A stretch of 64,000 nt of DNA from Bacteroidota bacterium (GCA_016721305.1 JADKIH010000002.1:62001-126000), one strand, 5' to 3'. Numbered from the stretch's first letter, positions 46,112 to 56,230 are shown. The notes: a model not told the origin generated them from the letters alone. Made by a program: numbers and translations.

Positions 46112-46645
46112 TTATGCGAGTTGATAAATGTCTTTCAAATTTCTTCCAAACCCATCGTAGTCGAGTCCGTAGCCAACCAAAAAATCATTCGGCACTTCAA
46201 AGCCTACATAATCGAGCTTCACTTCTTGTCTTAATGCTGCAGGTTTAAACAAGAATGCAGCAAATAAAACTTTCGCCGGATTTTGTTTCTTGATTTCGTC
46301 CAACAAATAAACTGCCGTGTCGCCGGTGTCAACGATGTCTTCCAAAATCACAACTGTTCTTCCTTCAATCGGATCACTGATCCCGGCAACAGAACGAACC
46401 GTACCGGTCGACTCAGTTCCCGAATAAGAAGAAACACGAATGAAAGAAATTTCGGCTTCCATATTGATTTCGCGGAAAATATCGGCTGCAAACAAAATCG
46501 AGCCTTTCAGCACACAAAGGAAGAGTGGTTTGCTCCCCTTCAAATCTTCATTCATTTGCGCAGCTAGCTGCTTAACCCTGTTCTGAATGGTTTCAGAATG
46601 GATAGAAATGACAAATCGCTTGTCTTTAACTGTTACGCTTTCCAT
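46112..46645 (-). CDS. hpt: Hypoxanthine phosphoribosyltransferase
   Basis: This enzyme salvages hypoxanthine (and often guanine) to the nucleotide using PRPP. The PRPP loop VVILEDIVDTGDT is at about residues 100-112. VLKGSILFAADI and DFLVGYGLDY are further family motifs. I place the start at 46645 (MESVTVKDKRF), giving 177 residues, because a promoter box at 46663-46670 lies between it and the more upstream in-frame ATG at 46693. It is divergent from purK, placing purine salvage and synthesis genes back to back. Confidence 0.93.
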   Translation of the reverse strand: MESVTVKDKRFVISIHSETIQNRVKQLAAQMNEDLKGSKPLFLCVLKGSILFAADIFREINMEAEISFIRVSSYSGTESTGTVRSVAGISDPIEGRTVVILEDIVDTGDTAVYLLDEIKKQNPAKVLFAAFLFKPAALRQEVKLDYVGFEVPNDFLVGYGLDYDGFGRNLKDIYQLA

Positions 46646-46662
46646 AGATAAAGGAGAAGTCG

Positions 46663-46694
46663 CAAAAGTAAAATTAAAGTTGGTGGTTGCCAAT
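46663..46694 (-). promoter_or_regulatory. Promoter of hpt
   Basis: On the minus strand TACTTTTG (46663-46670) is an exact TAnnTTTG. ATTG lies 20 bases upstream of it (46691-46694) as a partial -33 element. The box ends 17 bp before the ATG at 46645. Confidence 0.45.
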
Positions 46695-46771
46695 GATTCT
46701 CGGGCTTTTTTTCAAGGAAATTGCCTTGAGATTGAAGGAAATACTAACTTATCTGTAATTTGCGTCACTTT

Positions 46772-47914
46772 ATGTCGAACACCATTCAATTCATACGCCT
46801 TGGAATGCTCGGTGGCGGTCAGCTGGGCCGGATGCTTTTACAAAAAGCAGCTGATTTTGACCTTCGAATCGCCGTTCTTGACCCCGATCCCGAAGCTCCT
46901 TGTCGATATCTGTGCGAGGAATTTGTCTGCGGAAATTTTCGCGACTATCAAACTGTCTACGATTTTGGCAAAAAATGCGACTTAATGACGATTGAAATTG
47001 AGCATGTCAATACGGAAGCATTATTCCAACTTCAAAAAGAGGGCGTGAAGATTCACCCGTCTCCCGAAATAATCCAACTTGTACAGGATAAGGGATTGCA
47101 AAAGGAATTCTACAAGAAGCATTCTATTCCGACAGCCGACTTTGTTCTGATCGAAAACAAATCAGAAATCAGCAAGCATTCTTCCGGTTTTCCATGGATG
47201 CAAAAATTGCGTAAAGGCGGTTACGATGGAAAAGGCGTTCAACCCTTGAAGTCAGCAACTGATTTGACAGCAGCTTTTGACGATCCTTCCATTCTTGAAA
47301 AAATGATTCCTTTCACCAAGGAAATTGCAGTGATTGTTTCCCGAAATGAAAAAGGCGATATCGTTTGCTTCCCTTCTGTTGAAATGGAATTTAATCCGGA
47401 AGCGAATCTCGTCGAATTTCTCTCCTCTCCTGCTCATATAAGTAAAGCTGTTGAAGAAAAAGCAGAATCAATCGCTACTCACCTTGCCAACGAATTAAAA
47501 CTTGTCGGTGTGCTAGCTGTCGAATTCTTCCTCACCGCAAACGACGAATTACTTGTCAACGAAATTGCACCACGTCCGCACAATAGCGGACATCAAACCA
47601 TCGAAGGAAATATCACTTCGCAATACGAACAACATTTGCGTGCTATTTACGGGATGCCTTTAGGAAATACTTCCATCGTAAAACCATCAGTAATGATTAA
47701 CTTACTGGGCGAAAAGAATTACTCGGGTAATGTATTGTACGAAGGAATGGATGAAGCATTAAAAATTCCCGGTGTACACGTCCATTTATACGGAAAAAAA
47801 ATCACCAAGCCTTTTCGTAAAATGGGGCACGTTACTGTCGTAAACGATTCAGCAGCAGAAGCACATCGAATTGCAAGAAAATTACTATCAACCATTCGCG
47901 TCATTGCACAATCC
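46772..47914 (+). CDS. purK: 5-(carboxyamino)imidazole ribonucleotide synthase
   Basis: PurK is an ATP-grasp enzyme that carboxylates aminoimidazole ribonucleotide in purine synthesis. It starts RLGMLGGGQLGRML (about residues 8-21), with MTIEIEHVN, QDKGLQKEFY, KLRKGGYDGKGVQ and NEIAPRPHNSGHQTIE following in order. The protein is about 381 residues. As written, the frame runs straight into purE without a stop. A one-base shift near 47908 would give a stop at the TAA of ATCCATAA (47916-47918), so I treat the fusion as an artefact. The start at 46772 is preferred to a TTG 12 bp upstream. Confidence 0.9.
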
Positions 47915-48411
47915 ATAAAATCGAGCAAAAATACTTACGTCGGAATTATCATGGGAAGCCAGTCTGACCTCTACAATGCAGGCAGCTGCTGATATTTTAG
48001 AAAAACTAGGTGTCGGATTTGAATTGCAAATTGTTTCTGCTCATCGTACACCGGATCTGATGTTCGATTACGAGCAAAGCTGTTGAACGCGGACTCAAAG
48101 TTATTATCGCCGGTGCAGGCGGCGCTGCTCATCTTCCCGGAATGGTTGCTTCTCTTACTCCTCTTCCGGTAATTGGTGTACCAATTAAGTCTTCGAATTC
48201 AATCGACGGCTGGGATTCTGTTCTATCTATTTTGCAAATGCCAAACGGTGTTCCCGTTGCCACTGTTGCCTTGAATGCCGCACAAAATGCAGGCATCCTC
48301 GCAGCTCAAATTATTGGAACATTCGACGCCGATGTTTTGAAAAAAGTTTTTGCTTTCAAAGAAGAACTCAAGGCGAAGGTGAATGAGAGTAACAGGAATC
48401 TGGGGAAGTGA
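47915..48411 (+). CDS. purE: 5-(carboxyamino)imidazole ribonucleotide mutase, frameshifted
   Basis: PurE moves the carboxyl group of N5-CAIR to carbon to give CAIR, the step after PurK. Motifs are VGIIMGSQSDL, VSAHRTPDLMFDY, AGAGGAAHLPGM and VPIKSSNSIDGWDSVLSILQMP. Frames change at about 47975 (SDLSTMQAAADIL needs TC restored or one base removed) and at about 48070 (between DY and KAVERGLKV). Repaired, it is about 165 residues, the normal class I size. No ATG precedes the first motif: the codon at the expected start is ATA (47915), so the true start is probably altered by an error too. A short repeat array follows the stop. Confidence 0.88.
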
Positions 48412-48450
48412 ATAGTTGATTCGTTGATTAGTTGATTTGTAGATTAGCTA
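48412..48450. repeat. Octanucleotide-like array after purE
   Basis: Four imperfect 8-base units (GTTGATTC, GTTGATTA, GTTGATTT, GTAGATTA) run from about 48416 to 48447, starting right after the purE stop. It resembles the heptamer arrays elsewhere but has a unit of eight. Confidence 0.6.
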
Positions 48451-48485
48451 GTCGCAAAACCGCATATAATATCCCGCATATACAG

Positions 48486-48518
48486 TTTGTAAACGGCATG
48501 AGCCTCGCTGTACTTTTG
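48486..48518 (+). promoter_or_regulatory. Strong Bacteroidota promoter of the 48.5 kb gene
   Basis: TTTG (48486-48489), 21 bases, TACTTTTG (48511-48518). Both elements match the consensus. The -7 box ends 4 bp before the ATG at 48523, so the message would be leaderless or nearly so. Confidence 0.6.
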
Positions 48519-48522
48519 GCGG

Positions 48523-49323
48523 ATGAAATTCCTTTTTCTTTTCTTTATTTCAATTAGCTGTTCCGCACAAGAGCTTTTGCATCTTAGCACTGCTTCTCTG
48601 GTATGCGGTGTGGCGGAATCTGCATTTAACTCTGAGAAGAGAATCAATCTCAACCCTGCAGCGATGATGAATGCTACATCATGCCTGCTTTCAACCTCTG
48701 TCGTCTCCAATTATTTTTTAATGGAATTCAGCACCGCAAATCTATCTGCATCATTTAAGTCAGGAGAAAAAACACGATTAAACATCGGTCTTGCAAGAGT
48801 CGGAGATAAAACATTCAAGAAACAAGGAGCAAATATTTCAATTGCCAAAAAACTTTCAAAATCATTTACCGTCGGGATCTCATTAAGAGCAAATTTTTTC
48901 CACTATAATGACGAAAGGTATAAGAATCTCTCTTCCCTTACTCCAACGGCTTTTACCCACATCGATTTATCACGCCGATTATCGGCCGGAATGATCATTC
49001 ATAATCCCACGAAATCGAAAATTTCAAACAGCGAATTCCCTGAACCTTCATGGATATCGAGCAGCTTATGCTACAAAAGCGGCAAAGCTCAGATTGGTGC
49101 AGGAATTGAACTTGTCAACCACCAATCAGGTAACTTCAATATCGGAATCGAATCGGAACCTGTTCCGAATTTTCTCATCCGTCTTGGATTTCAAACTTCT
49201 CCACAATCAATCAGCTTTGGCTCCGGCCTTGTATGGCATAACGTCCTCATCGATGCCGGATGCAGAATTCAAACTTTCGCAGGAACAACAACTGCTCTAA
49301 CCTTAACCGTTCCTGTAAAATGA
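48523..49323 (+). CDS. Exported outer-membrane beta-barrel-like protein
   Basis: A 266-residue protein with a signal peptide (FLFLFFISISCSAQ, to about residue 16). The body has beta-strand character and contains INLNPAAMMNATS, which recalls the NPAxxA motif near the start of PorV/PorP/FadL-like barrels. The C-terminus is strand-like (ALTLTVPVK). The family cannot be fixed. The next gene, an exported protein with helix-hairpin-helix motifs and a barrel-like body, begins inside its stop (ATGA), so the two are cotranscribed and possibly work together in the outer membrane. Confidence 0.6.
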   Translation: MKFLFLFFISISCSAQELLHLSTASLVCGVAESAFNSEKRINLNPAAMMNATSCLLSTSVVSNYFLMEFSTANLSASFKSGEKTRLNIGLARVGDKTFKKQGANISIAKKLSKSFTVGISLRANFFHYNDERYKNLSSLTPTAFTHIDLSRRLSAGMIIHNPTKSKISNSEFPEPSWISSSLCYKSGKAQIGAGIELVNHQSGNFNIGIESEPVPNFLIRLGFQTSPQSISFGSGLVWHNVLIDAGCRIQTFAGTTTALTLTVPVK

Positions 49324-51279
49324 AATTTTGGACATTCTTAATTGTGCTACTACCAATCGGCACACTTGCTCAGGAAATTTCTACGTCGAACGCAGTCGAA
49401 CAAATCGAAAGCTCATTCAAAGAAGAAGAAGCAATTTCAATTGACAATATTCCTGAGAGCTTCGCATATCTGGCAGAGAATAAAATAGATCTCAATTCCG
49501 ATGCCATAGAAAGCTTAACAGAAGCCGGATTGATCTCACAGGAACAGGAAACTTCCATTCGAAAACACATCGAACGCTTTGGGAACATTATTGCTACTCA
49601 GGAATTACAAGTTATTGATGGATTCGATAACACCTTTATCAAAAAAATCCTGCCATTTATTTATGTAGACAAGGTGTTAGCAAAAGAAGATTCAAGACAG
49701 CGAATTACGTTTCGCTATAGTCAGGGAATCAAAGAATACTTACCGGCAGATTTTCAAGGCGATCCTTCGAAAATATTGATTCGCCTATTCCGGAAAATAC
49801 AACGAACGCTGGAATGCAGGAATAGTCGCCGAAAAGATCCTGGTGAAAAAGTAATCTTCGGACCGGGAAGACATGGTTTTGATTTCTATTCCTTCTTCGT
49901 TCAATATAAAAGTGCCGGATTATTTCGAAAGATTGTAGTCGGCGATTTTGCTCTAAGCTTCGGACAAGGACTTGTATGCTGGACAGGAATTGGTTTCCCC
50001 TCCCCCGCCAATCCTGTCAGTCTTGCAAGTCCGGCAGGCATCACACCATCAACGACGACCGATGAGAACCGATACTTGCGAGGCATTGCAACGGAAGCCA
50101 TCAGAGGAAAATTTAAATTTCGAGCTTGGCTCTCTTCTCATCGAATCGACGGCAGAAAAGAAACTGACACTACCGAGAATCTTTCTTTCATAAGTTCATT
50201 AAACACGAGTGGTTTTCATCGTTCGCTTAACGAAGAATCGGGGTATCACACCGTCAATGAAACTTATCTTGGGTTTAACATAGATCGTTCGGGAGCTCGC
50301 AGTGTATTCGGTTTCACTTCCGGTTTTCAATTATTCAGTCTGCCTATACTAAAAGACATACGCGACTATTCGCGATTCGACTTCAGAGGAAAATCTTTAG
50401 GCGTTGCAGGATTTCACTATGCGACAACTCTGAAAAGCATCCTCCTGTTCGGAGAGGCCGCGATTTCTGACAATGGAAGAATCGCATTTCTAAATGGAAT
50501 CCTATTCAATGCCTCAGGAAATTTAACCGTCAGCGCAATTTACCATTCATACGATGAACAATTTCATTCGCTCAAATCAAATGCATTCGGATACAACACG
50601 AATCCTTCCAATGAAAACGGCATTTGTTTCTCGCTTGTGCTGAAACCCGTCAGATCACTTGCAGTTACATTATTCACAGACAACTATCTTTTTCCATACA
50701 TTAAATACAGGACATCGTATCCATCAACTTACTCAAACCAAGGCTTGCTAATTATCTACACCCCATCAAAAAAGCTTAACATGCAACACAGGTTTCAGCA
50801 TCGATCGAAACTCCAGGATGTTAGCGGAGAATATGAAGGATTGAAATCATCAGCAACGCTAAGCACATTCAATTTTCGCTTTTCCTTTGGTTACAAGATT
50901 GACGACCATTGGGAATATCGTACACACGTTGAAATAAGCAGCGGTAAAAAAATTGAAAATCTCAAATCCTGCTATTCTATCTCAAACGATTTACTCTTCG
51001 CAACAATGAAACGAAAGCTCGCCGTATCCTTTCGTTATGCCATTTATTATTGTCCTGAATTTGATCTCAAATTTTATGTTTACGAAAATGATATTCCCGG
51101 CTCCTTTTCCATTCCATTTTATTATGGCAATGGAGTCGATTTTATCTAAATATAGTTTACAAATTACGATCAACTGAAATCGGACTCCGATTCAGCCACG
51201 ATTGGAAAGTGTACGAATCGCTGACAGAAGAACAGTAGTTACCGATGAAATAAAATTGCAATTAAGATTAAGCTTCTAA
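49320..51279 (+). CDS. Exported helix-hairpin-helix plus beta-barrel-like protein, 3' frameshifts
   Basis: An exported protein of about 650 residues. Signal peptide to about residue 18. The region of residues 40-120 has a helix-hairpin-helix look (LNSDAIESLTEAGLISQEQETSIRKHIERFG), as in Bacteroidota ComEA-like exported proteins. The rest is strand-rich, with many alternating segments (FYSFFVQYKSAGLFRKIVVGDF, FGPGRHGFDF), fitting an outer-membrane barrel. The frame ends early at 51149. Adding one T near 51135 continues as FYLNIVYKLRSTEIGLRFSHDWKV. A second shift near 51210 leads to IADRRTVVTDEIKLQLRLSF and a TAA at 51277-51279, a classic barrel C-terminus ending in Phe. Function is unknown. 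Confidence 0.7.
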
Positions 51280-51282
51280 GCC

Positions 51283-52496
51283 TTATTCCACTTCAAAGCC
51301 AATCCTCCTCAATTCATCCCAAAACTCCGGATACGATTTGCGAACTGCTGCAGGATCATCAATCACTATATCATCATACAAATATGAAAATGCCGTAAAG
51401 GCCATGACCATTCTGTGATCATTATGTCCGGAAATCACTATCGGATGCAATAATTCATCTGCGGGATCGATGCGTAACTCATCTTCAAAAATATGAACAT
51501 CAACGCCGAATTTGCCTAATTCTTTCTGCAAAGCAACTAAGCGATTCGACTCTTTGATACGAAGATTTTTAACCCCGGTGAAAGAAGCCTGAATTCGATT
51601 GATGGCACACAAAACAGCCATCGTCATTACTAAATCCGGGCAATCGGTAAAGTCGTACGGGAAGAAAACCGGAGCTCCACTTCTTTCTTATTGATTCTCA
51701 CACCACCTTCGACCGGCGTAGAAAAAACGCCAAATGATTCTGCGAGCTTAGCAATAACGGCATCACCTTGTCTTGAATTCAGATCAATGCCTCGTAAAAC
51801 TAAATCGCACTTTTTCGCACAAGCTGCATACAAATACCAATAGCCTGCTGACGACCAGTCATTTTCAATATGATATTCGCTTTGTTTATAGGGTTTATGT
51901 GATACTATATAGACATTCCCATTTTGCTTCACTTCGGCACCGAACTTACTCATCACATCAATCGTCAGATCGAGATACGATTGAGAAACAATCTTGCCTG
52001 TCAACTCTAATTTCAACCCATTCTTCAATTCAGGTGCAATCAGAAGCAAAGCTGTAATGAACTGAGAACTGATATTGGCATCTATGGCAACACTACTTCC
52101 TTCCAGAGTCGTGCCATGTATTTCTAAGGGCGGATAACCCTGATGCTCCGTATACTTAATATTGGCACCTAATTTATTTAACGCATCAACCAGTGGACCG
52201 CATGGCCGAAATTTCATCCTGTCACTTCCGGTTAACACATACTCTCCGGGACGAATAGCCAGGTAGGCAGTTAGGAAACGAAAAGCCGTTCCCGCATCTC
52301 CGGCATCGCAATGAACAGGCGGATTACTAAGAATATTCTTCAAAATTTGCGTATCGGTTGACGACGACAAATTCTCGATTTTATTCTTCTTATGAGATAA
52401 GGCATCAATCAGAAGAACACGATTGGAAATACTCTTGGAAGGAGTGAGTTTCACCTCACCGATCAGATTCTTTTTAGACCGAATTTGTACTGACAT
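51283..52496 (-). CDS. aroA: 3-phosphoshikimate 1-carboxyvinyltransferase (EPSP synthase), one frameshift
   Basis: AroA transfers enolpyruvyl from PEP to shikimate-3-phosphate. The N-terminal SKSISNR, AGDAGTAFRFLTAYL, GSDRMKFRPCGPLVDAL and QFITALLL motifs are intact. The frame breaks near 51672, where a T is lost from TTTTT. Repair reads ELRFFFPYDFTDCPDLVMT and joins KNLRIKESNRL and GHNDHRMVMAF in the C-terminal half. Repaired length is about 404 residues. aroB, aroA and a DAHP synthase lie together on one strand with gaps of 2-4 bp, a shikimate operon. Confidence 0.93.
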
Positions 52497-52498
52497 GC

Positions 52499-53572
52499 TT
52501 AGCTTTTTAGACTACTAAAAATGTACTCCATACTCTTCTCAATAATTTCTTCCGAAGGAAAATACATTCCGGATGGCTTGCCGATACCTTCGAAAAGATA
52601 AAAACCAATTTTCCCTCCTTCATTCTTTTTATCTGCATACAAATAACGAAGCAACTCTTTGATGTGCGGAACTTCAAAATCAAATTTAAAGTGACGTAAA
52701 ATCAAATTCGTCAACTACATTGCTTCACCCTCGGGCAATGATGCCAATTTATTGCAGAGAAATACTTCACCCAGCATCCCCAAAGCTACTGCTTCGCCAT
52801 GCGACAAATCTATCTGCTCATCGAGCGCATAGCTTTCAAAAGCATGACCGAGTGTATGCCCAAAGTTCAACGATTTGCGTATTGACTGTTCTTTGAAATC
52901 GGCTTCTGTAATTTTCTTCTTTACTAGAACGGAATCCGAAATCAAATTAGTTTCAGACTTTCCAATTCCCTCCAAACTTGCCAATGAATTAATTTCTTCC
53001 CAATGCGAGCCGCCGGCAATAAATCCGTGCTTGATCATTTCCGCAAAACCGGAACGACGTTCTGCTTCGCTTAATGTTTTCAAAAAATCCGGACAGAGTA
53101 TTACCGCAGATGGATGAGAAAACGTCCCTACACTATTTTTCAATCCATGAAAATCAATGCCTGTCTTGCCTCCTATCGATGCATCCACCATTCCTAATAA
53201 TGATGTAGGAATATTAATAAAACGAATTCCCCGCATATAAACTGATGCGGTAAAACCACCCAAATCCGTAATCATTCCACCGCCCAGATTAATCACTACG
53301 CTTGAACGGTCGGCCGGAGAATTCAGCAGAAAAGACAGAACCTTTTCAACTGACAACCAATTCTTATTTCTTTCGCCTGCTTCAACTACACAAACAGGAT
53401 AATCTACCATCGCAGTCTCTGAAATAAAAAAAGGCAAACAATGTTGAAAGGTATTTGAATCAGCTAAAATAAAAACGGAAGAAGGGTTCAACTCTTTCAG
53501 CAAAGTTGGAAGAGCCGACAATGATTGACTGCCTGTAAAAATGGGATAATGAGCGGTCGGTATTTTCTGCAT
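52499..53572 (-). CDS. aroB: 3-dehydroquinate synthase, in-frame TAG
   Basis: AroB cyclises DAHP to 3-dehydroquinate using NAD and Zn. Motifs are NLGGGMITDLGGFTASVYMRG, PTSLLGMVDASIGGKTGID and the metal His in NFGHTLGHAFE, with HGEAVALGM. A TAG (52715-52717) follows LPEGEAM. The same frame goes on with LTNLILRHFKFDFE and the usual C-terminal domain for 71 codons. CAG (Gln) to TAG is the simplest explanation. Repaired length is about 357 residues. It lies between aroA (2 bp) and the DAHP synthase/chorismate mutase gene (4 bp). Confidence 0.92.
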
Positions 53573-53576
53573 TTAA

Positions 53577-54687
53577 TTATGTGGCTTTGCCTTGTACACT
53601 TCGATTCATAACTTCGGTTTGGTGTCGGATCGATTCCTGATGAATGAGCTCGTACATTCGTATGATAAACTCATCGCTTAGCTCTTTCATTTCACCCGAC
53701 TGAAGTCGTGTTTTCAAAATTTCATTCCATCGCTCCACCTGGAGAATGGTCATATTATTATCGCGCTTGTATTGTCCGATTTCATTGGCCACACTCATGC
53801 GCTCGGCCATCAAAATAAGAATTCTTTCATCAATCGCATCAATCTGATCACGCAACTCCTCTAAGACATTCATGAAAATAGCGTCATCCACCGAAGCTTG
53901 ACGTATCACGAGAGAATTCAACAATTCGTTTAGTGCTACAGGTGTCAACTGCTGATCCTTATCGCTCAAAGCTTTTTCAGGATGATTATGTGTTTCGATC
54001 ATCAATCCATCGAAATTCAAATCAAGTGCGTTCTGAGATAACTGAGGAATCAATGGTCGTGCACCGGCGATATGACTCGGATCGCAAACAATTGGCAGAT
54101 CGGGGTAACGACGTTTCAGTTCAATAGGAATTTGCCAGTTTGGAGCATTTCTGTAACGACTTTGAGAAGCAGATGAGAATCCTCGATGAATTGCAACCAA
54201 CTTTTTGATGCCTGCCTGATTCAATCGTTCAAAAGCACCAATCCACAACTCCAACTCCGGATTGATCGGATTCTTTACCATAACAGGAACATCTACTCCA
54301 ACCAATGCATCGGCGATTTCCTGAACAAGAAAAGGATTCACGGTTGTTCGAGCTCCAATCCACAAAACATCTATGCCGGCCTTCAAGGCTTCTTCGACAT
54401 GACGAGGATTAGCGACTTCGACAGTAACCGGGAGATTATTGGCAATTCCGGCGTCTTTGATCCACTTCAATCCATCCGATCCAATACCCTGAAAAGATCC
54501 CGGACGTGTACGAGGCTTCCAGATTCCGCCACGCAATACCTGAACCTTCATCTTTCCAAGTTCACCGGCAATTGCATGAATCTGCTCCTCTGAATTCAAC
54601 CACAAGGTCCTCCAATTATCAAAGGCCGCTCCGGCAGAAATAGCCACTTATCAAATGAATCATGGACTGAATGTTTGCTGCTACCAT
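53577..54687 (-). CDS. Bifunctional DAHP synthase / chorismate mutase, N-terminal frameshift
   Basis: The N-terminal ~260 residues are a class I (KDO8P-like) DAHP synthase, and the last ~90 residues a chorismate mutase type II domain (LEELRDQIDAIDERILILMAERM). Key motifs are VQVLRGGIWKPRTRPGSFQG, KNPINPELELWIG and VCDPSHIAGAR. The start is damaged. The frame before SEEQIHAIAGELG reads DNWRTLWL, but another frame has PLIIGGPC, the family's expected first strand followed by SAES. So one or more indels lie near 54600-54620. The true ATG is probably upstream, near 54687. The enzyme begins aromatic amino-acid synthesis and is probably feedback-linked through the mutase domain. Confidence 0.85.
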
Positions 54688-54718
54688 ACAGGAGCTAAGG
54701 TAGGGAGATTTTTTGATA

Positions 54719-54792
54719 CGGGTTACGGGTTGCGGGTTGCGGGTTGCGAGGCGAAACTTGAAACTTCCTCTTACACTTACACTTACACTTAC
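54719..54792. repeat. Heptamer (CGGGTTG) and hexamer (TTACAC) arrays
   Basis: CGGGTTA followed by three copies of CGGGTTG occupies 54719-54746. A hexanucleotide array TTACAC (3.7 copies) lies at 54771-54792. The heptamer array has an inverted partner at 55051-55074. Confidence 0.8.
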
Positions 54793-54833
54793 TGATAACT
54801 AATTGCGAAAGTTCGGGGTTCGGGTTGTGCGAG

Positions 54834-55019
54834 TTTGAGGAGCAGTTTGAGGAGCAGGTTGAGGAGCAGGTTGAGGAGCAGGCTGAGGGAGCAGGTTGAG
54901 GAGCAGGTTGAGGAGCAGGCTAGGGAGGCAGGTTGAGGAGCAGGTTGAGGAGCAGGCTGAGGTGCAGGTTGAGGAGAGTTTGAGGAGCAGTTTGAGGAGC
55001 AGTTTGGGAACAGTTTGAG
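54834..55019. repeat. 12-bp minisatellite with a 36-bp higher-order period
   Basis: About 16 units of the 12-mer GTTGAGGAGCAG and variants. Outer units begin TTT. Inner ones cycle GTT, GTT, GCT three times (units 3-11), giving a 36- to 37-bp super-repeat. Three units differ in length by one to three bases. The minus strand of one frame would read Pro-Ala-Pro-Gln repeats, but no start codon or flanking gene supports coding. Together with the flanking arrays this fills the gap from 54688 to 55206, in which I see no gene. Confidence 0.9.
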
Positions 55020-55050
55020 TGAACTACGCGGTCGCTAATTTGCCAGCCTT

Positions 55051-55074
55051 CGTAACCCGCAACCCGCAACCCGC
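55051..55074. repeat. Inverted partner of the CGGGTTG array
   Basis: CGTAACC followed by two CGCAACC units and CGC is the reverse complement of the left heptamer array about 305 bp away, so the whole minisatellite could form a long stem-loop. Confidence 0.8.
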
Positions 55075-55166
55075 CCCCATGACATTCCGCACCTGATTTT
55101 CACCCAAAAAACAAAGAAAAGCCACAAGCCTAGGTTGAAAAGTTCCGGAAATCATGACATATGTGC

Positions 55167-55197
55167 TTTAATCATTATCTCGGAATGTTTAGGTTTG
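55167..55197 (+). promoter_or_regulatory. Promoter of the proline dehydrogenase gene
   Basis: TTTA (55167-55170), 19 bases, TAGGTTTG (55190-55197). The -7 box is exact and ends 9 bp before the ATG at 55207, so the leader is very short. Confidence 0.5.
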
Positions 55198-55206
55198 CAC
55201 CCGATT

Positions 55207-56224
55207 ATGAAAGAAGATCTGATCTCGTTCGACGACACAAAGGTTGCCTTCGCTTCTAAAAGTGACGCAGACCTTAACAGGGCCCATATGCTTTTTAAAA
55301 TGATCAGCTACAACTGGCTGGTAAAAATAAGCCCTCCTTTAGTTGACTTTGCTCTTTGGGCTCATCTCCCAATCGACGGCATTATCAAGAAAACTATTTT
55401 CGGGTGACAAGAATATTCCATTCTCTGTTTTCAAACCAACAGGCTTTGCACGCTTTGCGTTGCTTGAAAAAAAGAACTCAGGGCTCGAATTAAACGCAAG
55501 CGAAAAAGAAGAATTCGCCCGTTTCGTTGCACGGATCGAAAAGATTTGCCAAACAGGTCACGATCTTGGCGTACCGATTTTTGTCGATGCCGAAGAAACA
55601 TGGATTCAGGATGTGATCGACGATGTCGTCCGCGACATGATGAAGAAGTACAATAAGGAACGCGTTGTGGTTCACAACACGATTCAGATGTACCGCACCG
55701 ATCGTCTCGCCTTCTTAAAAGAAAGTGTAGCTCATGCACGTCAGAACAACTATATGCTCGGAATGAAAATCGTTCGTGGAGCTTATATGGAAAAAGAACG
55801 TGAGCGTGCAGCAAAGATGAATTATGCAGATCCTATACAACCCGACAAAGCTGCCACCGATCGAGACTACAATGCATCAATGAAAGTGTGCATCGACAAT
55901 ATCGAGATGATGTCGGTTTGCTGCGGTTCGCACAATGAACAAAGCTCCCAGCTTTTAGTTCACTTGATGAAAGAAAAGAATTTAGCGAATAATCATCCAC
56001 ATATCTGGTTCTCTCAATTGTACGGAATGAGTGATCACATTTCCTATAATCTGGCTAAGCAAGGTTATAACGTTTGTAAATATGTTCCTTATGGTCCGTT
56101 AACGGGCGTACTTCCTTATCTCATTCGTCGTGCACAGGAAAACACTTCCGTCGCCGGACAAACCGGAAGAGAGCTTTCTCTCATCATTACTGAAAAGAGA
56201 CGCAGAAAAACAGAAGGAAGATAG
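55207..56224 (+). pseudogene. Proline dehydrogenase with internal deletion
   Basis: A flavoenzyme oxidising proline to pyrroline-5-carboxylate. The N-terminus (MKEDLISFDDTKVAFASKSD ... GIIKKTIFG) and the C-terminal barrel (IPFSVFKPTGFARFALLEK, GVPIFVDAEETWIQD, MLGMKIVRGAYMEKER, CKYVPYGPL, YLIRRAQEN) are typical of the family. At 55400-55408 the frame jumps from KKTIF to GDKNIPFSVF. In relatives I expect about 55-60 residues between these points, including the CGGE and TILDYSVEG region. Roughly 170 bp of coding sequence therefore seems to be missing, plus a frame change. It is either a real loss-of-function deletion or a local assembly collapse. The start is fixed by the promoter at 55190. Confidence 0.75.
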
Positions 56225-56230
56225 TTTTTT

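Noticed and set aside
46772..48411. A natural PurK-PurE fusion
   Set aside because: The frame runs through, but the linker has a stop in the neighbouring frame, the PurE part has two frame changes, and the two genes are normally separate neighbours in this phylum.
54834..55019. A Pro-Ala-Pro-Gln repeat protein on the minus strand
   Set aside because: Unit lengths vary by one to three bases, breaking every frame, and there is no start codon or flanking coding sequence.
16152..55074. CRISPR-like arrays
   Set aside because: The tandem repeats have no unique spacers and units of 6-12 bases, and no cas genes are present.
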